Part shown: positions 1-7,567 of the stretch, piece after piece | Layout of the letters: each line of letters opens with the position of its first letter | Numbering within the stretch: the stretch's first letter is position 1 | Source: UBA7803 sp040219935 | Lineage (GTDB): Bacteria > Pseudomonadota > Gammaproteobacteria > Pseudomonadales > Azotimanducaceae | Length of the DNA stretch: 64,000 bases | Direction of reading: 5' to 3' | NCBI GenBank assembly: GCA_040219935.1 | Contig: JAVJUA010000080.1 | Span: 62,001 to 126,000 of the forward strand | Made by a program: the position numbers and the translations under genes | The notes under the pieces: generated by a model | Seen by the model: only the letters and a program-made list of their open reading frames with translations | Databases searched by the model: none | Told to the model about the DNA's origin: nothing

Positions 1-3
1 CTC

Positions 4-1110
4 ATGCATACGGTCCTGGTTCTGGGTGGTTATGGCTTCTTTGGAGCGCGAATCGCCGCCGGTCTCGCGAAAAACCCGTCCATCCGTCTGTTGATCGCGG
101 GCCGCGATCATTCCCAGGCTAAGCGCCTGGCGAGAGCGCTGGCGCTGCCGGACGATCAGGCGATCCGGCTGGATGCGGCTTCCCGCGATCTTGCGTCATC
201 GCTTCGATCACTGGGCGTCAGCACGCTGATTCACACGGCTGGTCCGTTCCAGCAGCAGTACTACAAGGTGGCTATCGACGCCATTGAAGCGACCGCGAAC
301 TACATCGACCTCGCCGATGGCCGACGCTTTGTCGCAGACATCAAAGCCCTGGATGACAGGGCCAGAGACCGAGGCGTCGTGGTCGTCAGCGGCGCGAGTT
401 CCGTCCCTGGCCTGTCCTCGGCTGTCGTCGATGAATACGCACCCGCGTTCCAGCGCATCGAGTCGATACGGATCGGTATCGGGTCCGGGGCGCGTGCGCC
501 CGGCCTGGCCACCGTAAGAGGCGTGTTCGGATACTGCGGCAAGCCGATTCAGCGGCTGGAGAACGGCCGGTGGGAACAGACGTATGGCTGGATGGACCTC
601 ATGCGCTATGAGTTTCCTGGACCCGTTGGCCGGCGTTGGCTGGGTAGCTGCGACGTTCCGGACCTCGAGCTCTTTCCGCAGCGGTATGATTCCGTCAGAA
701 CGGTGACCTTTCACGCGGGCTTTGCGAGCGACCTGGGCCACCTGTTTGTCTGGGCGATGGCCGGCCTCGTGAAGACCGGTGTCGTTGCAACCCTGGCTCC
801 ACTGGCTCGCCCGCTGAACCGATTGAGCCACTGGCTCGAACCATTGTTGAGTGACAAGGGAGCGATGTTCGTGGAACTTGATGGGATTGGTCAGGACGGA
901 CGGTCTACCAGACGACGCTGGTGCGTCATAGCCGTCCAGAATCATGGTCCCTACATTCCGTGCGGGGCCGCCATCGCGTTGGCCGGTAAGCTCGCTGATG
1001 GCGCTGACATTCGAGAAGGCGCCCGACCCTGCATTGGGCTACTCACCGTCGACGAGTATCTGGCCCCGTTGCAGGGCCTGGATATCCGCGTTGTGGCCGA
1101 CCCTGTGTGA
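4..1110 (+). CDS. Saccharopine dehydrogenase-like NAD(P)-binding protein
   Basis: A 368-residue cytoplasmic protein with an N-terminal Rossmann nucleotide-binding motif (GGYGFFG at residues 8-14) straight after the start, followed by YIDLADG and GASSVPGLS segments typical of the saccharopine dehydrogenase NADP-binding family. The family includes lysine-pathway enzymes and many uncharacterised oxidoreductases, so no substrate can be assigned. The ATG at base 4 fits the Rossmann fold perfectly, although only three bases of upstream sequence are visible. Its stop overlaps the start of the next membrane-protein gene (TGATG), so the two are probably co-translated. Confidence 0.8.
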   Translation: MHTVLVLGGYGFFGARIAAGLAKNPSIRLLIAGRDHSQAKRLARALALPDDQAIRLDAASRDLASSLRSLGVSTLIHTAGPFQQQYYKVAIDAIEATANYIDLADGRRFVADIKALDDRARDRGVVVVSGASSVPGLSSAVVDEYAPAFQRIESIRIGIGSGARAPGLATVRGVFGYCGKPIQRLENGRWEQTYGWMDLMRYEFPGPVGRRWLGSCDVPDLELFPQRYDSVRTVTFHAGFASDLGHLFVWAMAGLVKTGVVATLAPLARPLNRLSHWLEPLLSDKGAMFVELDGIGQDGRSTRRRWCVIAVQNHGPYIPCGAAIALAGKLADGADIREGARPCIGLLTVDEYLAPLQGLDIRVVADPV

Positions 1111-1598
1111 TGGGCGCCCATACCCTCTGGAAGTTGGTGCATCTGCTGAGCGCAAGCGTGCTGTTCGGCACCGGCGTGGGCATCGCTTTTTTTGCCTGGT
1201 TCGGCTATCGGCGTGCCATGGCGATTGGTGAGATCGACGGCTTGCGGGCCGTGCTGCGATTGACGGTCATCGGCGATACCTGCTTCACGGCGCCCGCGGT
1301 GGTGGTGCAACTGGTGAGCGGTATCGTGCTGATCAACCTGAATCAATGGTCACTGTTGAGTCCCTGGTCGCTCACCGTCTTCGGGCTCTATGCCGCCGTT
1401 GGTGCCCTCTGGCTTCCTGTCGTGGTGATTCAGATTCTCATGAGCAGAGAAGCCAATCGGGCGCCATCCATTGCCGACCTCGAGCCCGGCTTTCACCGCC
1501 GGTATCTGGCGTGGTTCGCGCTGGGGGTTCCAGCCTTCTTGATCGTCGTCGGACTGTTCTACCTGATGATTGCGAAGCCGCTTATGGTGGTGGCATGA
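1107..1598 (+). CDS. DUF2269-like integral membrane protein
   Basis: A 163-residue protein with about four hydrophobic segments (residues near 7-28, 50-78, 82-105 and 135-157) and an early H-L-x-S-A-x-x-L-F-G-T-G pattern (starting WKLVHLLSASVLFGTG) found in DUF2269-type inner-membrane proteins. Function of the family is unknown. Translation can begin at GTG 1107 or at the adjacent ATG 1110; both overlap the stop of the upstream dehydrogenase-like gene, indicating translational coupling. I see no catalytic motif. Confidence 0.75.
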   Translation: MMGAHTLWKLVHLLSASVLFGTGVGIAFFAWFGYRRAMAIGEIDGLRAVLRLTVIGDTCFTAPAVVVQLVSGIVLINLNQWSLLSPWSLTVFGLYAAVGALWLPVVVIQILMSREANRAPSIADLEPGFHRRYLAWFALGVPAFLIVVGLFYLMIAKPLMVVA

Positions 1599-1726
1599 GG
1601 GAGGACGAAGACCCCATTGGCAAGGGGCCGGCCCACTCCCGCCGCCCACATGGTTGAAAAGGAAACTAAGCGTTGATCGTCACCTGGTCGTCTTGGTTAG
1701 GATGCCAATCTGACCTGCCCGTGTGA

Positions 1727-1965
1727 CAACGTATCTACGAAGACATCGATGATCCGAACTTCGTCATCATCTGCGTTGCGGAGGACACCGGCAGCATCCT
1801 TAAGCTCAGCGCCGATGAGCAGAAGGCCGACGCGGCGTTCCGGCTCGCCAACCTGTTTCGCAGCCACGGCCACAAAGCCAAGGCCGAGCATTACTGGAAC
1901 CTGGTCAGGAAGGCGATCCTGACCGGGATCTCGCCCAGGCATGCGTACGCTGAATCCCCTCAGCG
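1727..1965 (+). pseudogene. Startless coding remnant in a 367-base gap
   Basis: The gap between the DUF2269-like gene and the next gene holds an open frame directly after an in-frame TGA (1724-1726) with no start codon. It reads as protein-like sequence: an acidic segment (RIYEDIDDPNFVIICVAED), then a helical, TPR-like stretch (DAAFRLANLFRSHGHKAKAE) and HYWNLVRKAIL. The composition looks like real cytoplasmic protein rather than GC-rich noise, so I interpret it as the 3' part of a gene whose beginning was deleted. Family not recognised. The opposite-strand open frame here looks like a shadow. Confidence 0.4.
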
Positions 1966-2565
1966 CTACGGGCTCTTGACGTCGAAGTTGTCGAGATGGA
2001 AGAGCCCGGTATGGGCAGTGACAATGCCTACCGCGCCCTGGCCCATGCGATCGTTGGCGAGCGTGGATTTCTCCTGGCCGTTTACCAGCAACGCGATCTC
2101 GGTTCCGGACTCGCGCAGCGTCAGCCGCGCTCGTGCCGAACGCATGTCGCCGAGTTGCAGCTTCATCTTTTCCTCGACGTTACCCTCTTCGACGTAGTGC
2201 AGGTTGACGCTCCGGTCGCCGCCCACCGTGAACATGTAGTACGAACGAGGGCTGTCGACAAAGCCGTACAAGATACCTGCGAGTGAGTCGCCGGAACCGC
2301 TCAGATGGGACACGTCCACCGAGATTTCGCGCCGGCCAGCCTCGCCCGGCTTCGGGTTCAGGTAGTAGTACTGGATGTCGTAGGCGGCGTCGGGGTTTTC
2401 GAACAACCAGCCGCCCTGCTGCGCCCTGGATACCGTCCACGCTTGGCCCTGGTGTGGCTCGATGAGCCCTTCCAGCGGGCCCATGTCCGCAGACACGTTG
2501 GCGCAGACCAGGGCGATGGCGATCGCTGCGAGCGCTCTGGCAGGACGCCGCGTTGCTGGTGTCAT
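1966..2565 (-). CDS. Exported protein with LamG/DUF1080-like fold
   Basis: A 199-residue protein with a Sec signal peptide (basic start, hydrophobic ALAAIAIALVCANVSA, cleavage near residue 26). The mature part alternates beta strands and ends with TGLFHLDNFDVKSP, a pattern typical of concanavalin-like jelly-roll domains (DUF1080/LamG) that bind or process polysaccharide. No catalytic residue can be pointed to. It stands alone beside the scarred zone with the IS91 tail and the toxin-antitoxin remnant. Family assignment is by pattern only. Confidence 0.65.
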   Translation of the reverse strand: MTPATRRPARALAAIAIALVCANVSADMGPLEGLIEPHQGQAWTVSRAQQGGWLFENPDAAYDIQYYYLNPKPGEAGRREISVDVSHLSGSGDSLAGILYGFVDSPRSYYMFTVGGDRSVNLHYVEEGNVEEKMKLQLGDMRSARARLTLRESGTEIALLVNGQEKSTLANDRMGQGAVGIVTAHTGLFHLDNFDVKSP

Positions 2566-2773
2566 TTGTCACTCCTTGAGTTGATCGTACCGGTACCGGT
2601 ATAGGCGGAAAGCGAGGCAGAACCGGCTCACGCCGGGGTGGGCGACGGCGCACGGGCGGGTGTAGTGCCGAGCGAATCGTTCACGCTGAACTGGGCCGTT
2701 GTCGGACTCGGGAAATGAGGTTTCGGGAGACCCAGGATTGGTGGGCGCAGGCGGACCGGTTGCCGCAGGCTGA

Positions 2774-2995
2774 TCATCGTTCGGCTGATAGATCGGGTGG
2801 GGTCTGGTGGGACTCGGCGCGCCGAGGCGGCAGGTGAGGGGGTGCACGGATGTTGACGTGGTCGAGGATCTTGCGGATGAGGTCGGGATCGGTGATATCT
2901 GCGATCACGCGAAGCTGTCCGCCGCAGAGCGGGCATAGGGTGATGTCTGTTTCAAATATTCGTTTCAGGCGCTGCGCCCATGTCCGGGTGATCGG
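2774..2995 (-). pseudogene. C-terminal remnant of IS91-family transposase
   Basis: Reading right to left, the frame after an in-frame TAG encodes TWAQRLKRIFETDITLCPLC, then GGQLRVIADITDPDLIRKIL, a proline-rich tail and a TGA stop. The W-A-x-x-L-K-R-x-F pattern followed by a CPLCGG zinc-knuckle and an I-x-x-I-x-D-P-x-x-I-x-x-I-L-x-H helix is the hallmark C-terminus of IS91/ISCR-type Y2 rolling-circle transposases. Only about 70 residues remain of a protein that is normally 350-500 long, and the catalytic domain is gone. Its first codons overlap the end of the toxin fragment next to it, so the element joined inside that gene. Confidence 0.75.
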
Positions 2996-3089
2996 CTAGT
3001 GCTTCGATGCTCGCGACGATTTCGCCGACCAAACGCGCGCCCACCTCGGGTGCGTCTTGTTCGGCGAACCGGATCGCGACCTTGGCCAT
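2952..3089 (-). pseudogene. Truncated ParE/RelE-type toxin
   Basis: A 45-codon frame starts four bases after the antitoxin stop. Its core (FAEQDAPEVGARLVGEIVAS followed by IEALADHPDMG) matches the helical hairpin of ParE-type toxins, which commonly reads D-x-P-x-x-A-x-x-L-x-x-x-I-x-x-x-I-x-x-L-x-x-x-P-x-M-G. Intact ParE proteins have about 90-100 residues. Here the N-terminal W-x-x-x-A-x-x-D-L segment is missing and the C-terminal beta sheet is replaced by AAPETNI, encoded by the joined IS91 transposase tail. It is therefore almost certainly non-functional. Inferred target of the family: DNA gyrase or ribosome-bound mRNA. Confidence 0.65.
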
Positions 3090-3093
3090 GCGG

Positions 3094-3363
3094 CTACTTC
3101 AGACCGAGCCGACCCTTGGCCTCCGCGAGCGACAGCTCTCGACCGGCCTCGAGGTCGGCGAGACCGGCAACGATCGCCCGCATGAATGCGCGTTCCTCCT
3201 CGGCCGCTCTGTAGTCGTACACCGATTGCACCACAGCCACGCCGCGCCCCCGGCTAGTGAGCAGCACAGGCTGGTGCGCGTCTGTCGCATGCTTGACGAC
3301 ACGGCCGGGGTTGACCCTCAGATCGGTCAGCGGAATCACGTCCTGGGAGAACTTCGTGCCCAT
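3094..3363 (-). CDS. Phd/YefM-family antitoxin
   Basis: An 89-residue protein with the Phd/YefM pattern: IPLTDLRVNPGRVV at the N-terminus, then PVLLTSRGRGVAVVQSVYDY, and a charged C-terminal helix that would wrap the toxin. Members bind the operon promoter and neutralise a RelE/ParE toxin. The frame is open up to 3429, but the ATG at 3363 begins exactly where family homology begins, and the upstream portion contains a long inverted repeat that looks like the operator, so I chose 3363. The partner toxin gene follows after four bases and is broken. Confidence 0.8.
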   Translation of the reverse strand: MGTKFSQDVIPLTDLRVNPGRVVKHATDAHQPVLLTSRGRGVAVVQSVYDYRAAEEERAFMRAIVAGLADLEAGRELSLAEAKGRLGLK

Positions 3364-3375
3364 GCTGGGACCCTC

Positions 3376-3419
3376 AGGTCCTTTAAACGGGTCCGGTGAT
3401 AGCACCCGTTTAAGGACCT
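3376..3419. promoter_or_regulatory. Long inverted repeat, likely toxin-antitoxin operator
   Basis: Left arm AGGTCCTTTAAACGGGT (3376-3392) and right arm ACCCGTTTAAGGACCT (3404-3419) are reverse complements apart from one missing T, with an 11-base spacer that contains a TATCAC-like -10 element on the minus strand. It lies 13-56 bases upstream of the antitoxin start. Phd/YefM proteins autoregulate through palindromes at this position, so an operator role is the simplest reading. Confidence 0.6.
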
Positions 3420-3490
3420 CTTCAGTCACAAGGGATCGACAGAATGGGTAACTCGACGGGCCTGTTCCACGGTCGCGTCCGGCATGGAAT

Positions 3491-4246
3491 TCAGCCTGCG
3501 CTCTGCTCGCGACGCCGGCCAGTGGGGCGGACGGTCATCGACATCGTCCCGAAGGCCGGTCCCCTGACCCGCACCAGCCAGTAGGCCATGACGAGCAATG
3601 TGGCCAGCGGCGGCACGTACACCCACGCGGTACCTCGCAGCGGCCAGGGCACGAAGTCCGGCTGGCCGAGGAAAAACGAGGTCGCGGCAATGAAGAGGGC
3701 TGCGCACATGCGCCACAGGTGCCGGGCGATGCGCCCGGCGCCGGATATGCCACCGCGGAGTACCAGACGCGCGTCGCCGCTGGTGGCGAACGTGATGATG
3801 ACGGCGAAGAGTACCAGACCTTGCCAGGGCTGACCGTCCACCGTCCCCGTGGGATCGTTGGCGGCTATCCAGCCGAGCGTCACCACCAGCCCCGCCAGGC
3901 CGATCGCGGCAGCCAGCGCCACGGCCTCGATCCGCCCCGCGTGTCCCGGCGGGCGCCAGACCGTCAAAGCGGCGGTCGCTACCAGATAGAAGGTCGCCAG
4001 CCCACCCAGAATCGACAGGCGCTCCGGCAGAAACGGCGCTACGCCGGCGCCGATGCCGGCCATGACGAGCATGGCAGCGACGAATACCCTGCCGGCCACA
4101 CGGTGCGGCCGGCCGCCCTTGCGGAAGACCAGCGCCGCCGTCCCGGACACCAGTCCGACGGCGCCGCCGCTGATGTGCAGATACTGCATCGCGTCTGCGG
4201 CCAGCTTGACCCACAGTGGCGCGGCTGGATTGATTTCGAGCGTCAT
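3491..4246 (-). CDS. DUF2306-like membrane protein
   Basis: A 251-residue polytopic membrane protein with about seven hydrophobic segments. An early YLHISGG and a following RKGGRPHRVAGRVF loop match the histidine-containing first loops of DUF2306-type proteins, whose function is unknown. The ATG at 4246 gives the expected length for the family. It is divergent from the AraC-type regulator that starts 106 bases away, so the two could share a control region. No catalytic motif seen. Confidence 0.65.
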   Translation of the reverse strand: MTLEINPAAPLWVKLAADAMQYLHISGGAVGLVSGTAALVFRKGGRPHRVAGRVFVAAMLVMAGIGAGVAPFLPERLSILGGLATFYLVATAALTVWRPPGHAGRIEAVALAAAIGLAGLVVTLGWIAANDPTGTVDGQPWQGLVLFAVIITFATSGDARLVLRGGISGAGRIARHLWRMCAALFIAATSFFLGQPDFVPWPLRGTAWVYVPPLATLLVMAYWLVRVRGPAFGTMSMTVRPTGRRREQSAG

Positions 4247-4352
4247 TTCGCGTCCCGCGGATCATTGCGACCCGTGGGATGCTATGGTTCCGTGCTGAGA
4301 TATCCCATGACACGGGGATCCAGATACGTGACTTCCGGTAACAGCACGCACC

Positions 4353-5348
4353 ATGGCTGAGTCGGTGTCGGCGGCGTATGCACGCGGGCTTGTGACGCTG
4401 GCCGTCGCCAGGGGGGCCGAGCGGCAGGCGCTGCTGCAGCGCGCCGACATCGGCGCCGACACGCTCGAAGACCCGGATGCGCGGGTTGCCCTGCACCGCT
4501 ACGCCGCCCTGATGCGTGCCGCCATCGCGCTCACCGGCGACCCGGCGCTGGCGCTGCACTACGGCGAATCCACCGACATCAGCCAGTACTCCGTGGTCGG
4601 CTTGATCGGGCGTGCGTCTGCCACCATGGCCGACGCCCATGCCCAGCTCAACCGCTACGTCCGCCTTGTGGTCGACGTCGAGACCGACGGCGACGAGCGG
4701 TTTCGGCTGGACCAGGACGCTGAGGCGATGTGGATCATCGATACCCGCCGCAACCCCAACGCCTTTCCGGAGCTCACCGAGTCGGCCTTCGCCCAGATCA
4801 TCTGCGGCCCGCGCCTGCTCGGCATCCCGCCTTTCGCCAAGGCCGTGCAGGTGACCCACCCGGAACCCACGCACGCCGCGGAGTATCGGCGCGTGCTGGG
4901 TGCGCCGGTGGCGTTCGGGGCCAGGCGCAACGCGATTCTGGCGGATCCGGAGATCCTGGCGGAGCCAGTACAGCGCTTGCCTTCCTATGCTTTCGGCGTG
5001 CTCACCAAGCACGCCGACGTGCTGCTCGATTCGCTGGAGCGCACGGCTACCGTACGCAGTCAGGTGGAGAGGCTACTGATGCCGATGCTGCATACCGGCC
5101 CCGTACGCATCGACACCGTGGCAGCGCAGCTGAACGTCAGCCGACAGACGCTGTACCGCAGGCTCAAGGCGGAAGGCGTGACGTTCGCCCAGGTGCTGGA
5201 CGATCTGCGCCACCGCATGGCGCTCGACTACCTCACCACGCGTAAGGTCTCGGTCACCGAGACCGCATACCTCGTCGGCTTTTCGGAGCCCGCGGCGTTC
5301 TCGCGGGCCTTCAAGCGCTGGACCGGCAGACGCCCTCGAGTCAGTTGA
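4353..5348 (+). CDS. AraC-family transcriptional regulator
   Basis: A 331-residue regulator. Residues about 20-210 fit the arabinose-binding-type N-terminal domain (PF12625) common in regulators of lipid or alkane catabolism. The C-terminal 100 residues carry two helix-turn-helix units: IDTVAAQLNVSRQTLYRRLK and SVTETAYLVGFSEPAAFSRA, ending in the conserved FKRWTGRRP. The ligand is unknown. Candidate targets are the divergent DUF2306-like gene and, by proximity only, the converging PQQ dehydrogenase. Confidence 0.9.
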   Translation: MAESVSAAYARGLVTLAVARGAERQALLQRADIGADTLEDPDARVALHRYAALMRAAIALTGDPALALHYGESTDISQYSVVGLIGRASATMADAHAQLNRYVRLVVDVETDGDERFRLDQDAEAMWIIDTRRNPNAFPELTESAFAQIICGPRLLGIPPFAKAVQVTHPEPTHAAEYRRVLGAPVAFGARRNAILADPEILAEPVQRLPSYAFGVLTKHADVLLDSLERTATVRSQVERLLMPMLHTGPVRIDTVAAQLNVSRQTLYRRLKAEGVTFAQVLDDLRHRMALDYLTTRKVSVTETAYLVGFSEPAAFSRAFKRWTGRRPRVS

Positions 5349-5375
5349 CGAGCGCAACCCGCGGTCAATACGCGC

Positions 5376-7481
5376 TCAGTCTCGAGCCTGACCGTCGCAA
5401 CCCTTGCTTCCGCGACAGTCATTCAGCTTGAACACGTACACGGCCTGCCCGTTGGCCGGCTGGTGAATATCCGGGCTGATCACCGCCGTCAGCGCCCGGA
5501 AGACGCCCATGCCGGTCTGCACGGCGATGTACTGCTCGCCGTCGACTGCGTAGGAGATCGGGTAGCCGTGGGCGGGCGCGCCGAGGCGCGTCTGCCACAA
5601 CACCCGACCGGTGCGTGAATCGAAGGCCGAGAAGCGCCGGTCGAGATCGCCGACGAACGCGAGGCCGCCTCCGGTGGTCAGCACGCCGGTCATGAACATG
5701 GCGCGCTGCTCGTGCTGCCACTGCGTCTCGAGGGTGCGGGCGTCGATGGCGGTCAGCTTACCCAGCCGGCCGTCGCTGCCCGGCATCTCGTAGCTGCGGG
5801 AATCGCCGCCGTAGCCGCCGCCGCCTTCTTCCCGCGGCACCGGCCGGCCGACCATGTCCGAGCAGAGCTGGTGCAGGGGCACGATCAGGCCATGGCTGGC
5901 GGGTGCATAGGCCATGGCCTGCCAGTTGTGTCCGCCGTAGATGCCTGGACAGACGCTGATGGTTTCACCGACGCCGGCCTGCCGGATGTCCTCGCGGTAG
6001 GTGACGCGCCCAGTCTCGGCATCCACCGACGAGAAGACGTTCTGGGGCAGCGTTTCCACGTGGCCGACGAAACTGCCGTCCTTCGCGTCCAGCTTCCAGA
6101 GAATGCCGTCCTTGCCCACGGTGTAGACGTAGGTGCGCTCGCCGTCGCGAACGAGCACGCGCTCGAAGCCCACCTCCATGTCGATGGTCTCTCCGGGGAT
6201 GTGCTGGAAGTACCAGACGATGTCGCCGGTGGCGGGGTCGATGGCGAGCGTGGCGTTGGTGTACAGCGCCGCGTCGTCGGTGGACATGCCCCGGCTGGCC
6301 GCGACCCAGGGTTTCGCCTGGGAAGTGCCGATGTAGAACAGGTTCAGCTCCGGATCGAAGCTGCCCGCGATCCAGGTGTCGCCGCCGGCGCGAAAGTGCA
6401 GCGGCGTGTCGCCCCAGGTATCGCCACCGGGCTCACCCGGCAACGCGATCGTCGACGTGCGCCACAACTCCTTGCCGGTATCCGGGTCGTGCCCGGTGAT
6501 GAAGCAGCCGCCATCCTTGTAGCGCTCGCAGCCGTTGATGCCGCTGAGGATCACGCCGGCGCCGACGATGGGTCCGCTGGTGTGGGTATAGCCCTCCCGA
6601 TAGTCGGCCTTCACCGTGCGCCAGACGACCTCGCCGCTGCCCGCATCGATGGCCACCAGGGCGGCGTCGTAGGTCGCGAGAATGATCTTGTCGTCGTAGA
6701 TCGCGATGTTGCGCTGCGGCCCGCCGAGCGTCTTCGAGTCCTTCGGAAACGGATAGGCGTATTCCCAGATGAGGTCGCCGCTGGCCGCGTCCACCGCCTG
6801 CACGACGTTGTCCGGGTGCGTCAGATACATCACGCCGTCGTGGACCATGGGGGTACCCTGGTTGCTGCCGTCGCGCATCGCCAGCGACCAGGCCAGGGTC
6901 AGAGCGGCGACGTTGTTGCGGTCGATCTGCGCTAGCGGGCTGAAGCCGTGACCCTGCAGGGTGCGGCGCCAGCTCAACCAGGATTCGGCCGGCGGCTCGT
7001 TGAGCATCTGCTGTGTTACGGGCCGGTAGTCCGCGACTTGCTGATTGGCGAACGCGCTGCGGCTGCGCGCGATGGCGTCGATGCTGCCCGCCTCGGACCA
7101 GGAGTCGAACACGCCGCCGTCTTCCTTCGCCGCGGACAGCGCCGGCAGGTGGTTCTCGGCGAGCAGCAATCCCGTGATCTGCCGGTGTTCGGCCTCACTG
7201 AGTCTGGACGCCTCTCCCGGCGGCATGGCAGCCATGTTGTAAGCCAGCAGCGCGGCGGCGCCGGAGACCGCCCACTTCGCTCGGAAGGCATCGCCTCTCA
7301 ACTCGGCACCGTGGGCCGACCCCTGCAGGTCGCTGCCGTGACAGCTGGCGCAGCGCTCGTCGTACAGCGCCCGCGCTGCGTCCTCCGCAGCCCACGCGGG
7401 CGTCGCGGCGAGGCAGGCCAGCACGATGGCACGCGCGCTCGGCACAGAACACGTGCGGCTGCCCTTGCGTATGCTGCTCAA
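5376..7481 (-). CDS. PQQ-dependent dehydrogenase with N-terminal cytochrome c
   Basis: About 701 residues. A signal peptide (ends TPAWAAED) is followed by a haem c motif CASCH (residues about 44-48) and a possible axial Met in NMAAMPPGE, then an eight-bladed quinoprotein propeller. The propeller shows GGDTWG, GSFDPELNLFYIGT and LYTNATLAIDPATGDIVWYF, typical of type II alcohol dehydrogenases. It should act in the periplasm and pass electrons to a cytochrome. The frame extends upstream to ATG codons at 7520 and 7496, but a perfect AAGGAGG (7486-7492) sits just before TTG 7481, so that start is preferred. The haem domain precedes the propeller, whereas the best-known quinohaemoproteins have it at the C-terminus. 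Confidence 0.85.
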   Translation of the reverse strand: MSSIRKGSRTCSVPSARAIVLACLAATPAWAAEDAARALYDERCASCHGSDLQGSAHGAELRGDAFRAKWAVSGAAALLAYNMAAMPPGEASRLSEAEHRQITGLLLAENHLPALSAAKEDGGVFDSWSEAGSIDAIARSRSAFANQQVADYRPVTQQMLNEPPAESWLSWRRTLQGHGFSPLAQIDRNNVAALTLAWSLAMRDGSNQGTPMVHDGVMYLTHPDNVVQAVDAASGDLIWEYAYPFPKDSKTLGGPQRNIAIYDDKIILATYDAALVAIDAGSGEVVWRTVKADYREGYTHTSGPIVGAGVILSGINGCERYKDGGCFITGHDPDTGKELWRTSTIALPGEPGGDTWGDTPLHFRAGGDTWIAGSFDPELNLFYIGTSQAKPWVAASRGMSTDDAALYTNATLAIDPATGDIVWYFQHIPGETIDMEVGFERVLVRDGERTYVYTVGKDGILWKLDAKDGSFVGHVETLPQNVFSSVDAETGRVTYREDIRQAGVGETISVCPGIYGGHNWQAMAYAPASHGLIVPLHQLCSDMVGRPVPREEGGGGYGGDSRSYEMPGSDGRLGKLTAIDARTLETQWQHEQRAMFMTGVLTTGGGLAFVGDLDRRFSAFDSRTGRVLWQTRLGAPAHGYPISYAVDGEQYIAVQTGMGVFRALTAVISPDIHQPANGQAVYVFKLNDCRGSKGCDGQARD

Positions 7482-7567
7482 GATCCCTCCTTCCATCCGC
7501 CCCCGTGCGTGTGGATACAATAGCGAGGCTCTGCGGGAGTCGCGAGCGGGGAGGGGAACAGAAAGAC

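Noticed and set aside
1697..1942. An 81-codon minus-strand open frame in the 1.6-2.0 kb gap
   Set aside because: The opposite strand reads as far more protein-like sequence; this frame has no ribosome site and no motif.
3426..5012. A 528-codon minus-strand open frame spanning the DUF2306-like and AraC genes
   Set aside because: It lies antisense to the AraC gene and out of frame with the DUF2306-like gene, its translation is rich in Arg/Gly/Ala without family motifs, and both real genes have clear homology. It is a GC-rich shadow.
5349..5375. GAGCGC...GCGCTC pairing between the AraC and PQQ dehydrogenase genes
   Set aside because: Six-base arms separated by a long loop and no U-run; too weak to call a terminator.
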